DNA from: DASXAI01 sp963728985
Lineage (GTDB): Bacteria > Actinomycetota > Acidimicrobiia > Acidimicrobiales > Ilumatobacteraceae
DNA length: 64,000 bases
Direction of reading: 5' to 3'
NCBI GenBank assembly: GCA_963728985.1
Contig: CAVSME010000001.1
Span: 1-64,000, forward strand
Shown here one piece after another: positions 51,579 through 60,138 of this stretch. The first letter of the stretch is position 1, and each line of letters starts with the position of its first letter. Position numbers and translations under genes: made by a program. The notes under the pieces are model-generated. The model ran no database searches. It was given only the letters and a program-made list of their open reading frames with translations, and was not told where the DNA came from.

Positions 51579-51972
51579 TCTTGGCGATGATGCCGGCCTC
51601 GTTGGCCGAGAGCTGGCCGTCGGCCGTGGCCACCGCTTCGCAGTAGCCCGGCACCGCCGCCCGCAACGACGGCGTGGTGATCTTCGCCGCCACCGCGGTC
51701 AGCAGCTGATCCGTGTCGAGGGGCGAGCCGACGGCGGCCCGCACCTTGGCGATCGACGACCCGAGATACTCCGCCACGCTGAAGTCGCCGCCGTCCCAGT
51801 CCTGGTGCTCGACGTCGAAGCGGGCCAATGCCTCCATCTCCTCCTGGCTGACCCGCTCGTCGGCGTAGACGGTGAGCACGAGCAGATCGACGACTGCCTG
51901 GTGCTCCTCGTCGACCTGCGACTGCTCCTTGGCCCGCCCGAACGCCGAGCCGAGCCGATGGAAGATCGACAC
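51559..51972 (-). CDS. TerB-like tellurite-resistance-domain protein
   Basis: A 137-residue helical protein with the TerB pattern: LLVLTVYADERVSQEEMEAL in the first half and EAVATADGQLSANEAGIIAKI near the end, both with acidic loop residues that bind metal in TerB. A short N-terminal segment (MSIFHRLGSAFG) is hydrophobic. Roles proposed for TerB proteins include metal and stress signalling; here it stands alone. ATG at 51972. It overlaps the end of the LLM gene. Confidence 0.7.
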   Translation of the reverse strand: MSIFHRLGSAFGRAKEQSQVDEEHQAVVDLLVLTVYADERVSQEEMEALARFDVEHQDWDGGDFSVAEYLGSSIAKVRAAVGSPLDTDQLLTAVAAKITTPSLRAAVPGYCEAVATADGQLSANEAGIIAKIKQTLR

Positions 51973-52030
51973 GAACCGCTCCTCTCTTTTCCAGCGTCTC
52001 TCGGAAGTTCTGCACGCTACGTTGAGCGCC

Positions 52031-52849
52031 GTGACGGTTCAGCAGGACCGCGCCGAGCGGTTCCTCCAGCTCCACGCCGGCCCTCAGCCTCTTCTCATAC
52101 CCAATCCGTGGGATGCGGGATCGGCCAAGCTCCTCGCTTCCCTCGGGTTCGAGGCGCTGGCCACGACCAGCAGCGGCTTCGCCGCCACCATGGGCCGCCT
52201 CGACGGGGCCGTCAGCCGGGACGAGGCGCTGGCCCATTCGGCCGCCATCGTGGCCGCCGTCGACGTGCCCGTGTCGGCCGACCTCGAGAACTGCTTCGCC
52301 GACGACCCTGCCGGCGTGGCCGAGACGGTGGCCCTCGCCATCGACGCCGGCCTGGCCGGGTGCTCGATCGAGGATTTCACCCGTCACCGTGACGACCCGA
52401 TCTACGACGCCGGGTTGGCCGCCGAGCGGGTCGCCGCCGCCGCCGAGGCCGCCCACCGCGGACCGGTGCACCTCGTGCTGACCGCCCGGGCCGAGAACCT
52501 CCTCCACGGGCGCAACGACCTGGCCGACACCATCGCCCGGCTGCAGTCGTACCAAGAGGCGGGCGCCGATGTTCTCTATGCCCCCGGTTTGACCAGCCTT
52601 GACGACATCCGCTCAGTCGTGTCGTCCGTAGACCGACCGGTGAACGTCTTGGCTCTGCCCACTGCGCCGACAGTGGCCGAACTGGCCGGCGTGGGGGTGA
52701 AGCGGGTGTCCGTCGGCGGCGCGTTCGCGTGGGCCGCGTTCGGCGGCGTCGTGGAGGCGGCGCGCGAGCTGCGCGAGGACGGCACGTACGGGTTCTGGAA
52801 GGGTGCCGGAGCCGGAGCGTCGGCGGCCCGGGCGGCATTCAGGAGCTGA
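52031..52849 (+). CDS. Isocitrate lyase / PEP mutase superfamily protein
   Basis: A 272-residue TIM-barrel protein with LIPNPWDAGSAKLLASLGFEALATTSSG and SADLENCFADD, which corresponds to the Mg-binding region of the family. The KKCGH catalytic loop of isocitrate lyase is absent, so it is more like 2-methylisocitrate lyase-related or oxaloacetate decarboxylase/PEP mutase-type members. GTG at 52031 is the first suitable start. It lies just before the Mo-oxidoreductase gene (5-base gap) and could be co-transcribed. Confidence 0.78.
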   Translation: MTVQQDRAERFLQLHAGPQPLLIPNPWDAGSAKLLASLGFEALATTSSGFAATMGRLDGAVSRDEALAHSAAIVAAVDVPVSADLENCFADDPAGVAETVALAIDAGLAGCSIEDFTRHRDDPIYDAGLAAERVAAAAEAAHRGPVHLVLTARAENLLHGRNDLADTIARLQSYQEAGADVLYAPGLTSLDDIRSVVSSVDRPVNVLALPTAPTVAELAGVGVKRVSVGGAFAWAAFGGVVEAARELREDGTYGFWKGAGAGASAARAAFRS

Positions 52850-52854
52850 GATCC

Positions 52855-54396
52855 GTGCGTCGGCGGGCGCGCCTCGAGCAGGCTCTGGCCGGCGTGGTCG
52901 CCGCCGCGGTGGGCCTGGCCACCACGGAACTGGTCGCCGCCGCGATCGCACCGCACCGGCCGGCACCGGTGGCCTCGGTGGCCAGCCGCGTGGTCGACGT
53001 CGGCGCCGGCGCCCTCAAGGACGTCGCCATCGATCTCTTCGGCACCAACGACAAGGCCGCCCTCGTCGTCGGGATCGTGATCGTCAGCCTCGCCCTCGGC
53101 GCCCTCGTCGGCGTGCTCGCCGCCCGCCACCGGTGGATCGGCATCGCCGCCTTCGCCGTGGCCGGCGGGGCCGGCGCGCTGGCCGGGGCGCGGGACCCGC
53201 AGGCGTCGGTGCTGGCGACCACGGTGGCGTCCGCCATCGGGGCTGCCGCTGGTGCCACCGCGCTCCTGACGCTGCTGTGGCTGCTGCCGGCGCCCGCCGC
53301 GGCCGCTCCCCTGCCCGATCCACGGGTCAAGCAGGCCGACCGCCGCACGTTCCTCGCCGTGGCCGGTGGGCTCGGCCTGGCCGCCGCCATGGGGACGCTC
53401 GCCAGCCGGGGCCTGCGGGGCCGCAGCCGCGCCGCCGCCAGCCGGGCCACCGTGTCGCTCCCGCCGCCGGCCCGGACCGTGCCCGTGCCCGCCGACCAGC
53501 CCTTCGCGGTCGACGGCCTCACGCCGTACGTCACCGCCAACGACACCTTCTACCGCATCGACACCGCCGTCTTCGTGCCCCAGGTCGACATCGCCACGTG
53601 GCGGCTGCGCATCTCCGGTCGGGTGGACCGGCCGCTGACGTTCACCTACGACGACCTGCTGGCCATGGACCTCGTCGAGGAACCGGTCACGCTGGCGTGC
53701 GTCTCCAACGACGTCGGCGGCAGCCTCGTGGGCAACGCCGTGTGGCGGGGCGTACCGCTGGCCGACCTGCTCGACCGGGCCGGGGCCCACGCCGACGCCA
53801 GCCAGATCATCGCCCGGTCGGTGGACGACTTCACGGTGGGGCTGGCGACGGCGGCCGCCACCGACGGCCGCACCGCGCTGGTCGCCGTGGCCATGAACGG
53901 TGAGCCCCTGCCCGTCGACCACGGCTACCCGGCCCGCCTGGTCGTGGCCGGGCTGTACGGCTACGTCTCGGCCACGAAGTGGCTGAGCGCGCTGGAGCTG
54001 ACCCGGCTGGAGGACGCCGACAGCTTCTGGGTCGAGCGGGGTTGGGCCAAGAACGGGCCGATCAAGCTGCAGTCCCGCATCGACGTGCCTCGCGCCGGCG
54101 CCAAGGTGGCGGCCGGCACGGTGGTGGTGGCCGGAGTGGCGTGGGCACCGGGCATCGGCATCAGCGCCGTCGAGCTGCAACTGGACGACGAGCCGTGGGT
54201 GGATGCCGAGCTCGGCCGGGTGGCGTCGATCGACACGTGGGTGCAGTGGCGGCACCCGTTCGTCCTGGCGCCCGGTGAGCACGTGGTGGCGGTGCGGGCC
54301 CGCGACGCCCACGGCACGGTGCAGACCGACGTGACCGCGCCGCCCGAGCCCGACGGCGCCAGCGGCTACCACTACCGCGGCTTCAGCGTGATGTAG
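52855..54396 (+). CDS. Membrane-anchored sulfite-oxidase-fold molybdopterin oxidoreductase
   Basis: A 513-residue protein. The first 165 residues hold about four TM segments (ALAGVVAAAVGLATTELVAAA, ALVVGIVIVSLALGALVGV and two more), then a fifth or signal-like segment TFLAVAGGLGLAAAMG. The rest is a sulfite oxidase/YedY-type Moco domain. The Mo-ligating cysteine is C282 in TLACVSN; the preceding PLTFTYDDLLAMD and the later GYPARLVVAGLYGYVSATKWL motif are typical. A C-terminal Ig-like dimerisation domain follows. GTG at 52855. An electron partner is not present here. Confidence 0.85.
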   Translation: MRRRARLEQALAGVVAAAVGLATTELVAAAIAPHRPAPVASVASRVVDVGAGALKDVAIDLFGTNDKAALVVGIVIVSLALGALVGVLAARHRWIGIAAFAVAGGAGALAGARDPQASVLATTVASAIGAAAGATALLTLLWLLPAPAAAAPLPDPRVKQADRRTFLAVAGGLGLAAAMGTLASRGLRGRSRAAASRATVSLPPPARTVPVPADQPFAVDGLTPYVTANDTFYRIDTAVFVPQVDIATWRLRISGRVDRPLTFTYDDLLAMDLVEEPVTLACVSNDVGGSLVGNAVWRGVPLADLLDRAGAHADASQIIARSVDDFTVGLATAAATDGRTALVAVAMNGEPLPVDHGYPARLVVAGLYGYVSATKWLSALELTRLEDADSFWVERGWAKNGPIKLQSRIDVPRAGAKVAAGTVVVAGVAWAPGIGISAVELQLDDEPWVDAELGRVASIDTWVQWRHPFVLAPGEHVVAVRARDAHGTVQTDVTAPPEPDGASGYHYRGFSVM

Positions 54397-54472
54397 CGAC
54401 GCCTCATCGGCGCGTGGATGGGTGTTCGCGTCGGCCGGCCGGGCCTGGTCGCCACGATCCGTCAGCAACGTT

Positions 54473-54546
54473 GGGTGCCGATTCGGTCATGGGTGCCGAT
54501 CGGCCCGCCAGGCGACGAGCTCGGCACCCAATCGCCGATGGCACCC
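54473..54546. repeat. Nested inverted/direct repeats in a noncoding gap
   Basis: The gap 54397-54817 has no convincing gene. GGGTGCCGA (54491-54499) pairs perfectly with TCGGCACCC (54521-54529). An outer pair GGGTGCC (54473-54479) and GGCACCC (54540-54546) surrounds it. GGGTGCCGAT also occurs twice in direct orientation. Together this makes a possible branched RNA or DNA structure next to a long hairpin. Open frames here on both strands are mirror images of each other and probably not coding. Confidence 0.55.
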
Positions 54547-54566
54547 GACCCGCGCCACACCCCCTC

Positions 54567-54629
54567 AGCGCGCAGCCTGAGCGTTTGGTACCGCTGGCGC
54601 GGTACGAAGTGTTCAGGCTGCGCGCTTTT
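54567..54629 (+). terminator. Long stem-loop terminator downstream of the Mo-oxidoreductase gene
   Basis: A perfect 14-base inverted repeat (AGCGCGCAGCCTGA at 54567-54580; its complement at 54613-54626) encloses an inner 7-base stem GTACCGC/GCGGTAC with loop TGGC. A TTT run follows. It is the best intrinsic terminator in the window, about 170 bases after the stop. The later part of the gap (54630-54817) shows no clear gene. Confidence 0.65.
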
Positions 54630-54817
54630 GGACAGTGACCGGGGCGCAATCGACCGGGCGATCGGTCGAAATCGCCACGCAAGGCGTCTGACTCGCCGCA
54701 ATGCGGCGTGACCTGGGCAAAGACAGTCCGAACGGCCTGGTTTACGTCGAGGGTTCAGGTGGTAGAAACCCTCTTGTCACCTACCTACTCGACGATCGTG
54801 GCCGTCGGCGGCCGTCC

Positions 54818-55588
54818 ATGCTCTGCTTCGGCCTGGAGGTCCCCCGGGCGCTGGCGGAGGGCGCACTGTTCGCGTCATCCCAGCGCGTGCTGCGGTGGTT
54901 GCCGGCGGGCGACGGCCACCCGGTGGTCGTGCTGCCCGGGTTCCTCGGTGACGATCACTCCACCAGCGCGCTGCGCTACCACCTGCGCTGCCTCGGCTAC
55001 GTCACCCACGGCTGGCGGCTCGGGCGCAACTTCGGCCCCACCGCCGCCGTCGTCGACGGGCTGGCCGCCCTCGTGGCCCGTCTGGCCGAGACCCACGGTT
55101 GCACCGTCAGCCTCGTCGGCTGGAGCCTCGGTGGCATCTACGCCCGGGAGCTGGCCTTCAGCCGCCCCGATCTCGTACGTACGGTCACCACGCTGGGCAG
55201 CCCGTTCCGGGCCCTCGACGCCCGCGACACCCGGGCCGATCGCTGGTACCAGCGCTACGAGGAGATGCACCTCGCCGCCTACCGGCCTCCGCAGTACGTG
55301 CCGCCCACCGGCCCGCTCGAGGTGCCGTCGACGGCCGTCTACACCCGCACCGACGGCGTGGTGGCCTGGCGCGACTGCGTCCAGCCGGCGGGGCCGTCGA
55401 GCGAGAACATCGAGGTGATCGGGAGCCACTGCGGCCTCGGCCACCACCCCGCAGTGATCTACGCCGTCAGCGACCGCCTGGCCCGCCCCGAGGGCGAGTG
55501 GGCACCGTTCCGGCCACCGGTCGCGCTGCGGTGGCTGTTCCCCCGCCCGGTCGAAATCCCTGAGCCCGCCGCCGGCGCCCAGCGCTAG
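54818..55588 (+). CDS. Alpha/beta-hydrolase (lipase/esterase-like)
   Basis: A 256-residue hydrolase. The strand PVVVLPGFLGDDHSTSALRYHL supplies the oxyanion region, nucleophile serine is in SLVGWSLGGIYA (GxSxG), and a distal His is in GSHCGLGHHP. The VVLPGF start and short length resemble bacterial lipase/acyltransferase-like proteins found with lipid genes. ATG at 54818 was chosen because no earlier in-frame start follows the hairpin region except 54701, which would add poorly coding residues. It is followed after 11 bases by a methyltransferase, probably in one operon. Confidence 0.78.
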   Translation: MLCFGLEVPRALAEGALFASSQRVLRWLPAGDGHPVVVLPGFLGDDHSTSALRYHLRCLGYVTHGWRLGRNFGPTAAVVDGLAALVARLAETHGCTVSLVGWSLGGIYARELAFSRPDLVRTVTTLGSPFRALDARDTRADRWYQRYEEMHLAAYRPPQYVPPTGPLEVPSTAVYTRTDGVVAWRDCVQPAGPSSENIEVIGSHCGLGHHPAVIYAVSDRLARPEGEWAPFRPPVALRWLFPRPVEIPEPAAGAQR

Positions 55589-55599
55589 AACGGCGGGCG

Positions 55600-56376
55600 G
55601 TGCCCGACCCCGTCCTGGCCCGCATGACCGATCGCGTGCCGGCCAACCTCCCGTACCGCGGCGTTCTCGCCGACGCCTACGACGCGTGGATCTCCGTGGA
55701 CGACCGCCTGCCCGAGGAGTCGGCCGTGCTCGGCATCCTCGAAGGGATCGACGGGCCCATCCTCGAGCTCGGCTGCGGCACGGGCCGCCCGCTGCTGCGG
55801 TGGCTGGCGGCGGGCATGGACGTGGAGGGCATCGACTCGTCGGCCGACATGCTCGCCATCCTGCGCCGCCATGCCGCGGAACGGGGACTCGACCCGACCG
55901 TGCACCACGGCACCTTCGCCCCGCTCACCCTCGGCCACCCGTACGCCGCCCTGGTGTCCGTGGCCGGTTCGTTCACGCTGATCGATGACCGCCACCGGGC
56001 CGGTCAGGCCCTGGCCAGCTACCGGGAGCACCTGCAGCCGGGCGGCGTGCTCGCCATCACCCTGGTGGTGCCCCGGGGCAACTTCGGCGAGGAGCTGGCG
56101 TGGCGGATGCGCCGCACCGGCACCCACCGAGACGGCACCACCTACCTCGTGCACGAGGCCGTCCGCTGCGACCAGGAGCGGCGGCTGCAGGTCACCTACA
56201 ACCGCATGGAGACCTACGACGCCGACGGCCATCTCGTCGGCAGCGACCTACGCCGCTTCCACCTCCTGTGGTGGGAGCGCGACGAGTTCAGCGAGCTGCT
56301 GCGCTCGGTCGGCTTCGTGGACGTGCGCGCCGTCGGCGGCGAGGACGGGTGGATCGCCGTCGGCCGCCGCGCGTAG
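55600..56376 (+). CDS. Class I SAM-dependent methyltransferase
   Basis: A 258-residue Rossmann methyltransferase. Motif I ILELGCGTGRPLL, GIDSSADMLAIL as motif II, and LQPGGVLAITLV as motif post-III define it. The C-terminal part (WERDEFSELLRSVGFVDVRAVGG) is typical of the UbiE/Methyltransf_25 group. Start GTG at 55600. Substrate unknown. Immediately downstream of the hydrolase. Confidence 0.82.
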   Translation: MPDPVLARMTDRVPANLPYRGVLADAYDAWISVDDRLPEESAVLGILEGIDGPILELGCGTGRPLLRWLAAGMDVEGIDSSADMLAILRRHAAERGLDPTVHHGTFAPLTLGHPYAALVSVAGSFTLIDDRHRAGQALASYREHLQPGGVLAITLVVPRGNFGEELAWRMRRTGTHRDGTTYLVHEAVRCDQERRLQVTYNRMETYDADGHLVGSDLRRFHLLWWERDEFSELLRSVGFVDVRAVGGEDGWIAVGRRA

Positions 56377-56436
56377 CCACCGCCATGACCTGAGAGGGAA
56401 GCGACGTCGGCAACGGCCGCCGTTAGCGTCGTCGCC

Positions 56437-57234
56437 ATGAGCGTGATGACGGCACGGAGCGAGGTGGGTGGGCTCCTCAAGGAGTGGCGCCACCGCCGGC
56501 GGATGAGCCAGCTGGACCTGGCCGTGGAGGCCGACGTGTCGCCCCGCCACTTGAGCTTCGTCGAGACGGGGCGGTCACGGCCGAGCCGCGAGCTGCTCCT
56601 GCACCTGGCCGAGCACCTGGACGTGCCCCTGCGCGACCGCAACACCCTCCTGCTGGCGGCGGGCTTCGCGCCGGCCTATCGGGAGACGGGTCTCGACGCC
56701 GGCGAGATGGCGCCCGTGCGCGACGCGCTGGAGAAGATCCTCGCCAGCCACGAGCCGTTCCCCGCGGTGATCGTCGACCGTCGCTGGAACCTCGTGTCGG
56801 GCAACCGCCCGGCCATGGGCATCCTCACCGACGGCGTCGCCGCCGAGCTCCTGAGCCCGCCGGTCAACGCCCTGCGGGTGAGCCTGCATCCCCACGGGCT
56901 GGCGCCGCGGATCGCCAACCTGGACGAGTGGAGCGCGCACCTGCTCACCCGCCTGCGCCGCCAGCACCTCGCCACCGCCGACCCCGAGCTGGGCCGCCTG
57001 TACGACGAGCTGCGCGACTACCCCGGCGTGGTCGACCCGGCGGCCGCCGAGCACGATCCCGCCGCCATGCTGTTCGTGCCGCTCGTGCTGCGGTCGCCGG
57101 AGGGCCCGGACCTCCACTTCTTCAGCACCCTCGCCACCTTCGGCACGGCCGTCGACATCACCGTGGCCGAGCTGGCCATCGAGTCGTTCTTCCCCGCCGA
57201 CGAGCCCACGGCGCGAGCGCTCATCGCCCGCTGA
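56437..57234 (+). CDS. XRE-family regulator with MmyB-like ligand domain
   Basis: A 265-residue regulator. The N-terminal HTH (about residues 10-65) reads LLKEWRHRRRMSQLDLAVEADVSPRHLSFVETGRSRPS, and the C-terminal domain (about 105-260) matches the MmyB-type ligand-binding domain, known to bind fatty acids, with VIVDRRWNLVSGN and DLHFFSTLATFGT. Start ATG at 56437. It might sense a lipid and control itself or the methyltransferase downstream (84 bases), but no operator was identified. Confidence 0.85.
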   Translation: MSVMTARSEVGGLLKEWRHRRRMSQLDLAVEADVSPRHLSFVETGRSRPSRELLLHLAEHLDVPLRDRNTLLLAAGFAPAYRETGLDAGEMAPVRDALEKILASHEPFPAVIVDRRWNLVSGNRPAMGILTDGVAAELLSPPVNALRVSLHPHGLAPRIANLDEWSAHLLTRLRRQHLATADPELGRLYDELRDYPGVVDPAAAEHDPAAMLFVPLVLRSPEGPDLHFFSTLATFGTAVDITVAELAIESFFPADEPTARALIAR

Positions 57235-57317
57235 AGGTCCCTGGGCCGGGCGGGTCGGGATCGGCGCGAGGATGGCGCAGCGCCGGGGTGGGGGCCCCGC
57301 GCCAAAGGGGGTCCGCG

Positions 57318-58391
57318 ATGACCACGCAGGAGCTCGATGCGGCTCGCGCCGAAGCCTTTGCCGGCCGCATCCTTGGAGTGGTGAACGACGGGATGCTGGC
57401 GTTGATGGTGAGCATCGGCCACCGCACCGGCCTGTTCGACACGATGGCCGGCCTCGAGCCGGCGGACACGACGACCATCGCCGGGGCGACTGGGCTGCAA
57501 GAGCGCTACGTCCGCGAGTGGCTGGGTGCCGTGGTCACCGGGGGCATCGTCGAGTACGACGCCGCGAACGGCACGTATTGGCTGCCGCCCGAGCACGCCT
57601 CGTCGGTGACTCGTGCCGCCGGCCCGGGCAACCTCGGGTCGTTCACCCAATTCATCGCCATGCTCGGCCAGGTCGAGGGCGACGTCGTCGCCGCATTCCG
57701 AGACGGCGGCGGCGTGCCCTATGCCAAATACCCCGAGTTCACCAGGCTGATGGCCGAGGACAGCGCCATGGTGTTCGACGCCACCTTGATCGACATCGTG
57801 CTCCCGCTCGTCGAGGGGCTGCCCGAGCGGCTGGCGCACGGCATCGACGTCGCCGACGTCGGGTGTGGGTCGGGACACGCCATCAACCTGATGGCGAAGG
57901 CCTACCCCAACAGCCGGTTCGTCGGCTATGACTTCTCGGCCGATGCGGTGGCGGCCGGCTCCGCCGAAGCGGCGGCGCTCGGGATCGCCAATGCCCGGTT
58001 CGAGGAGCGCGACGTCGCCACCTTGGGCGGGAGCCCGGCGTACGACCTCGTGACGACGTTCGACTCGGTCCACGACCAGGCGAAGCCGGACGTGGTGCTG
58101 CGCGCCATCTACGACATGGTGCGGCCGGGAGGCGTCTACCTGTGCGTCGACGTCCGCGCCTCGAGCGACATCGCCGACAACATCGGCCATCCGCTGGGCC
58201 CGTTCCTCTACACGGTCTCGTGCATGCACTGCATGACCGTCTCGCTGGCCCAGGATGGCGCTGGTCTGGGCGCGGCGTGGGGCGAGCAGAAGGCCCTGGC
58301 CATGCTGGCCGAGGCCGGGTTCAGTGACGTCCGCGTCGAGACCGTCGACGGCGACATCGGCAACAACTACTACGTCGCCGTCAAGCACTGA
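57318..58391 (+). CDS. SAM-dependent methyltransferase with winged-helix N-terminus
   Basis: A 357-residue protein. The N-terminal winged helix (about residues 15-90; MVSIGHRTGLFDTMAGL, TGLQERYVREWLGAVVTGGIVEYD) precedes a Rossmann methyltransferase with VADVGCGSGHAINLMAKAYP as motif I and YDFSADAVAAG as motif II. C-terminal MVRPGGVYLCVDV and AGFSDVRVETVDGD are standard. The winged helix resembles the family's usual dimerisation module rather than a regulator. ATG at 57318. Its stop is 11 bases from the convergent C26 gene. Confidence 0.83.
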   Translation: MTTQELDAARAEAFAGRILGVVNDGMLALMVSIGHRTGLFDTMAGLEPADTTTIAGATGLQERYVREWLGAVVTGGIVEYDAANGTYWLPPEHASSVTRAAGPGNLGSFTQFIAMLGQVEGDVVAAFRDGGGVPYAKYPEFTRLMAEDSAMVFDATLIDIVLPLVEGLPERLAHGIDVADVGCGSGHAINLMAKAYPNSRFVGYDFSADAVAAGSAEAAALGIANARFEERDVATLGGSPAYDLVTTFDSVHDQAKPDVVLRAIYDMVRPGGVYLCVDVRASSDIADNIGHPLGPFLYTVSCMHCMTVSLAQDGAGLGAAWGEQKALAMLAEAGFSDVRVETVDGDIGNNYYVAVKH

Positions 58392-58402
58392 CGACGCTGC
58401 TG

Positions 58403-59095
58403 CTAGAGCGTCACCCGCCGCCGGGCGCACTCGGCCACGAAGCCGTCGAGCAGGCGCTGCTGCTCGAGGTCGGTGGCGGCGGTGTCCTCGGGGTGCCACT
58501 GGACGCCGACCACCCACCGGTTCGCCAGCTCGACCGCCTCCACCGTGCCGTCGTCAGCCCGCGCCGTCACCACCAGCCCGTCACCCACCCTGTCGATGCT
58601 CTGGTGGTGCACGCTGTGGCCGACGGGCCGCCCACTGACGATGGCGGCCAGGCGGCTGTCGGGCTCGACCGTGACGGCGTGCTCCACCAAGCGATGGCCC
58701 TCGATGTGCTGGTGCAACGATCCCCCGAAGGCCACGTTGAGCAGCTGGGCGCCGCGACAGATCGCCAGCACCGGGAGATCGAGGTCGAGCGCCACCCGCA
58801 GCGCGGCCGTCTCGAACTCGTCCTGCCGGGCGTCGACCCCGCGCACCATCTCGTGCACCTCGGCGGCGCCGTAGCGCTGCGGGTCGACGTCGCCGCCGCC
58901 CAGCAACAGCAGGCCGTCGAAGCGAGCCAGTGTGGCGGCCAGCCGGTCGGTGTCCGCGGTCGGGGCGACGATGGCCGGCTCGCCCCCGGCCCGGCGCACC
59001 GCGTCGAGGTACAGCTCGCCGGCGGCCACCGCCTCGGTGCGCAGGCCCTTGGCCTCGGGCGTGCGCCGGCCGGGGATCGCGATGAAGGGCGTCAT
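58403..59095 (-). CDS. Peptidase C26 / gamma-glutamyl-GABA hydrolase-like amidotransferase
   Basis: A 230-residue class I glutamine-amidotransferase-fold protein. Nucleophile Cys in LPVLAICRGAQLLNVAFGGSLHQHI, HHQSID and GVQWHPED form the triad neighbourhood. This resembles PuuD, which splits gamma-Glu-GABA in polyamine breakdown. ATG at 59095. A TetR gene follows upstream with 11 bases between, on the same strand, so they may be co-transcribed. No Puu pathway partners are nearby, so the real substrate is open. Confidence 0.85.
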   Translation of the reverse strand: MTPFIAIPGRRTPEAKGLRTEAVAAGELYLDAVRRAGGEPAIVAPTADTDRLAATLARFDGLLLLGGGDVDPQRYGAAEVHEMVRGVDARQDEFETAALRVALDLDLPVLAICRGAQLLNVAFGGSLHQHIEGHRLVEHAVTVEPDSRLAAIVSGRPVGHSVHHQSIDRVGDGLVVTARADDGTVEAVELANRWVVGVQWHPEDTAATDLEQQRLLDGFVAECARRRVTL

Positions 59096-59106
59096 CGACA
59101 GCGACG

Positions 59107-59691
59107 CTACCGAGGCGGCGCCGTGAACAGCCGGCGAGCGAGGCGCCGGAACAGCGCCTCGGCGCCGTCGGGATCGGCCGGGATCCCGCCCTCCCCGCCC
59201 AGCCACAGCTCGCAGAACCCGTGCACGAAGGACCACGCCACCAGCCCGATCTCCCGGTTGGCGTCGCCGTCGGCGATGGCCGCCGACCCGGCGCCGAGGA
59301 GCCGGCGGCCCGCTTCCCGGGCGGCCAGCAGCTCCGGGTCGTCCCGGTGCAGCAGCTCGGGGCGCAGCATCACCTCGAACTCGGCCCGGTGATCGCGGGC
59401 GAAGCGCAGGTACGCCACCCCCATGCCGAGGAGGTCCCCGTCCGTCGCCGCCAGTGCGGCGGCCAGACCGCGGTGGCCCTCGACGGCGACGGCGGTGAGC
59501 AGGCCGACCTTGTCCCCGAAGTGATGGGCGGCGGCCGGGTGGGTGACGCCGGCGCGGCCGGCGACCCGCCGCAGGCTCATGGCCGCCGGACCGACCTCGT
59601 CGATCTCGGCGACGGCGGCCCGCAGCAGCTCGGCCCGCAGGTTCCCGTGGTGGTAGCGCCCGCTCCGTGACATGAAGCACCCCGTGCTCAT
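59107..59691 (-). CDS. TetR-family regulator (WHG type)
   Basis: A 194-residue TetR protein. The MSRSGRYHHGNLRAELLRAA opening and LRRVAGRAGVTHPAAAHHFGDKVGLL helix-turn-helix are typical of the WHG subgroup. The C-terminal segment SFVHGFCELWLGG fits that group's ligand domain. Start ATG at 59691 or 59673; the latter matches the common MSRSGRYHHG start. It is divergent from the ABM-like gene, with an operator between them. Confidence 0.85.
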   Translation of the reverse strand: MSTGCFMSRSGRYHHGNLRAELLRAAVAEIDEVGPAAMSLRRVAGRAGVTHPAAAHHFGDKVGLLTAVAVEGHRGLAAALAATDGDLLGMGVAYLRFARDHRAEFEVMLRPELLHRDDPELLAAREAGRRLLGAGSAAIADGDANREIGLVAWSFVHGFCELWLGGEGGIPADPDGAEALFRRLARRLFTAPPR

Positions 59692-59695
59692 CTTG

Positions 59696-59730
59696 CCAGT
59701 GGTAAGACCCAGGGGCTATCTTACCGATGG
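59696..59730. promoter_or_regulatory. TetR operator and overlapping promoter
   Basis: CCAGTGGTAAGA (59696-59707) and TCTTACCGATGG (59719-59730) form an inverted repeat matching at 10 of 12 bases, with an 11-base spacer. It overlaps TTGCCA (59693-59698) and TATCTT (59717-59722), spaced by 18 bases, a plausible promoter for the plus-strand gene. Repressor binding would block both directions. Confidence 0.65.
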
Positions 59731-59754
59731 AAAGAAGCCACGGAGGTGACCTTC

Positions 59755-60138
59755 ATGCCCGCCCTGCCCTGGACCGCCCGCACCACGCCCGATCCCGACA
59801 CCACGTACGTCGTGATGGGCACGTACCTGCCCCTGCGGGGCTACCGGTTCGTCCCCAGGTTCCTGCGCCAGACCATGCAGATCCGCCGGCAACTCGGCGC
59901 CGCCGAGGGCCTCGTCGGCTACGCCCTCGATGCCCACCTCCTGGGCAAGGAGTTCCTCACCGTGTCGGCCTGGGAGAGCAGCGAGGCGCTGGAGCGCTTC
60001 GCCCGCGCCGAGCCCCACGCGTCGATCACCCGCACGACCCCCAAGCGGATGGGGCCGTCGAAGTTCCGCACGTGGTCAGCGCCGGGCCGGGACCTGCCCG
60101 TCGGCTGGGACGCCGTACGTGCTCACTTGGCCAGCTGA
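59755..60138 (+). CDS. Small antibiotic-biosynthesis-monooxygenase-like (dimeric ferredoxin-fold) protein
   Basis: A 127-residue protein. YVVMGTYLPLRGYRFVPRFL, LVGYALDAHLLGKEFLTVSAW and ALERFARAEPHASITR fit the ferredoxin-like fold of ABM/DUF3291-type proteins, some of which are cofactor-less monooxygenases. ATG at 59755 has GGAGGTG upstream. It is divergent from and probably repressed by the TetR protein. Its end overlaps the convergent YbaK-type gene by 16 bases. Function inferred only from fold-like pattern. Confidence 0.65.
   Translation: MPALPWTARTTPDPDTTYVVMGTYLPLRGYRFVPRFLRQTMQIRRQLGAAEGLVGYALDAHLLGKEFLTVSAWESSEALERFARAEPHASITRTTPKRMGPSKFRTWSAPGRDLPVGWDAVRAHLAS

Noticed and set aside
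54462..54701. Mirror-image small ORFs on both strands sharing an 'AQPE...RY...LRA' pattern
   Set aside because: Their likeness is produced by the inverted repeat itself; no start signal or neighbour overlap supports coding.
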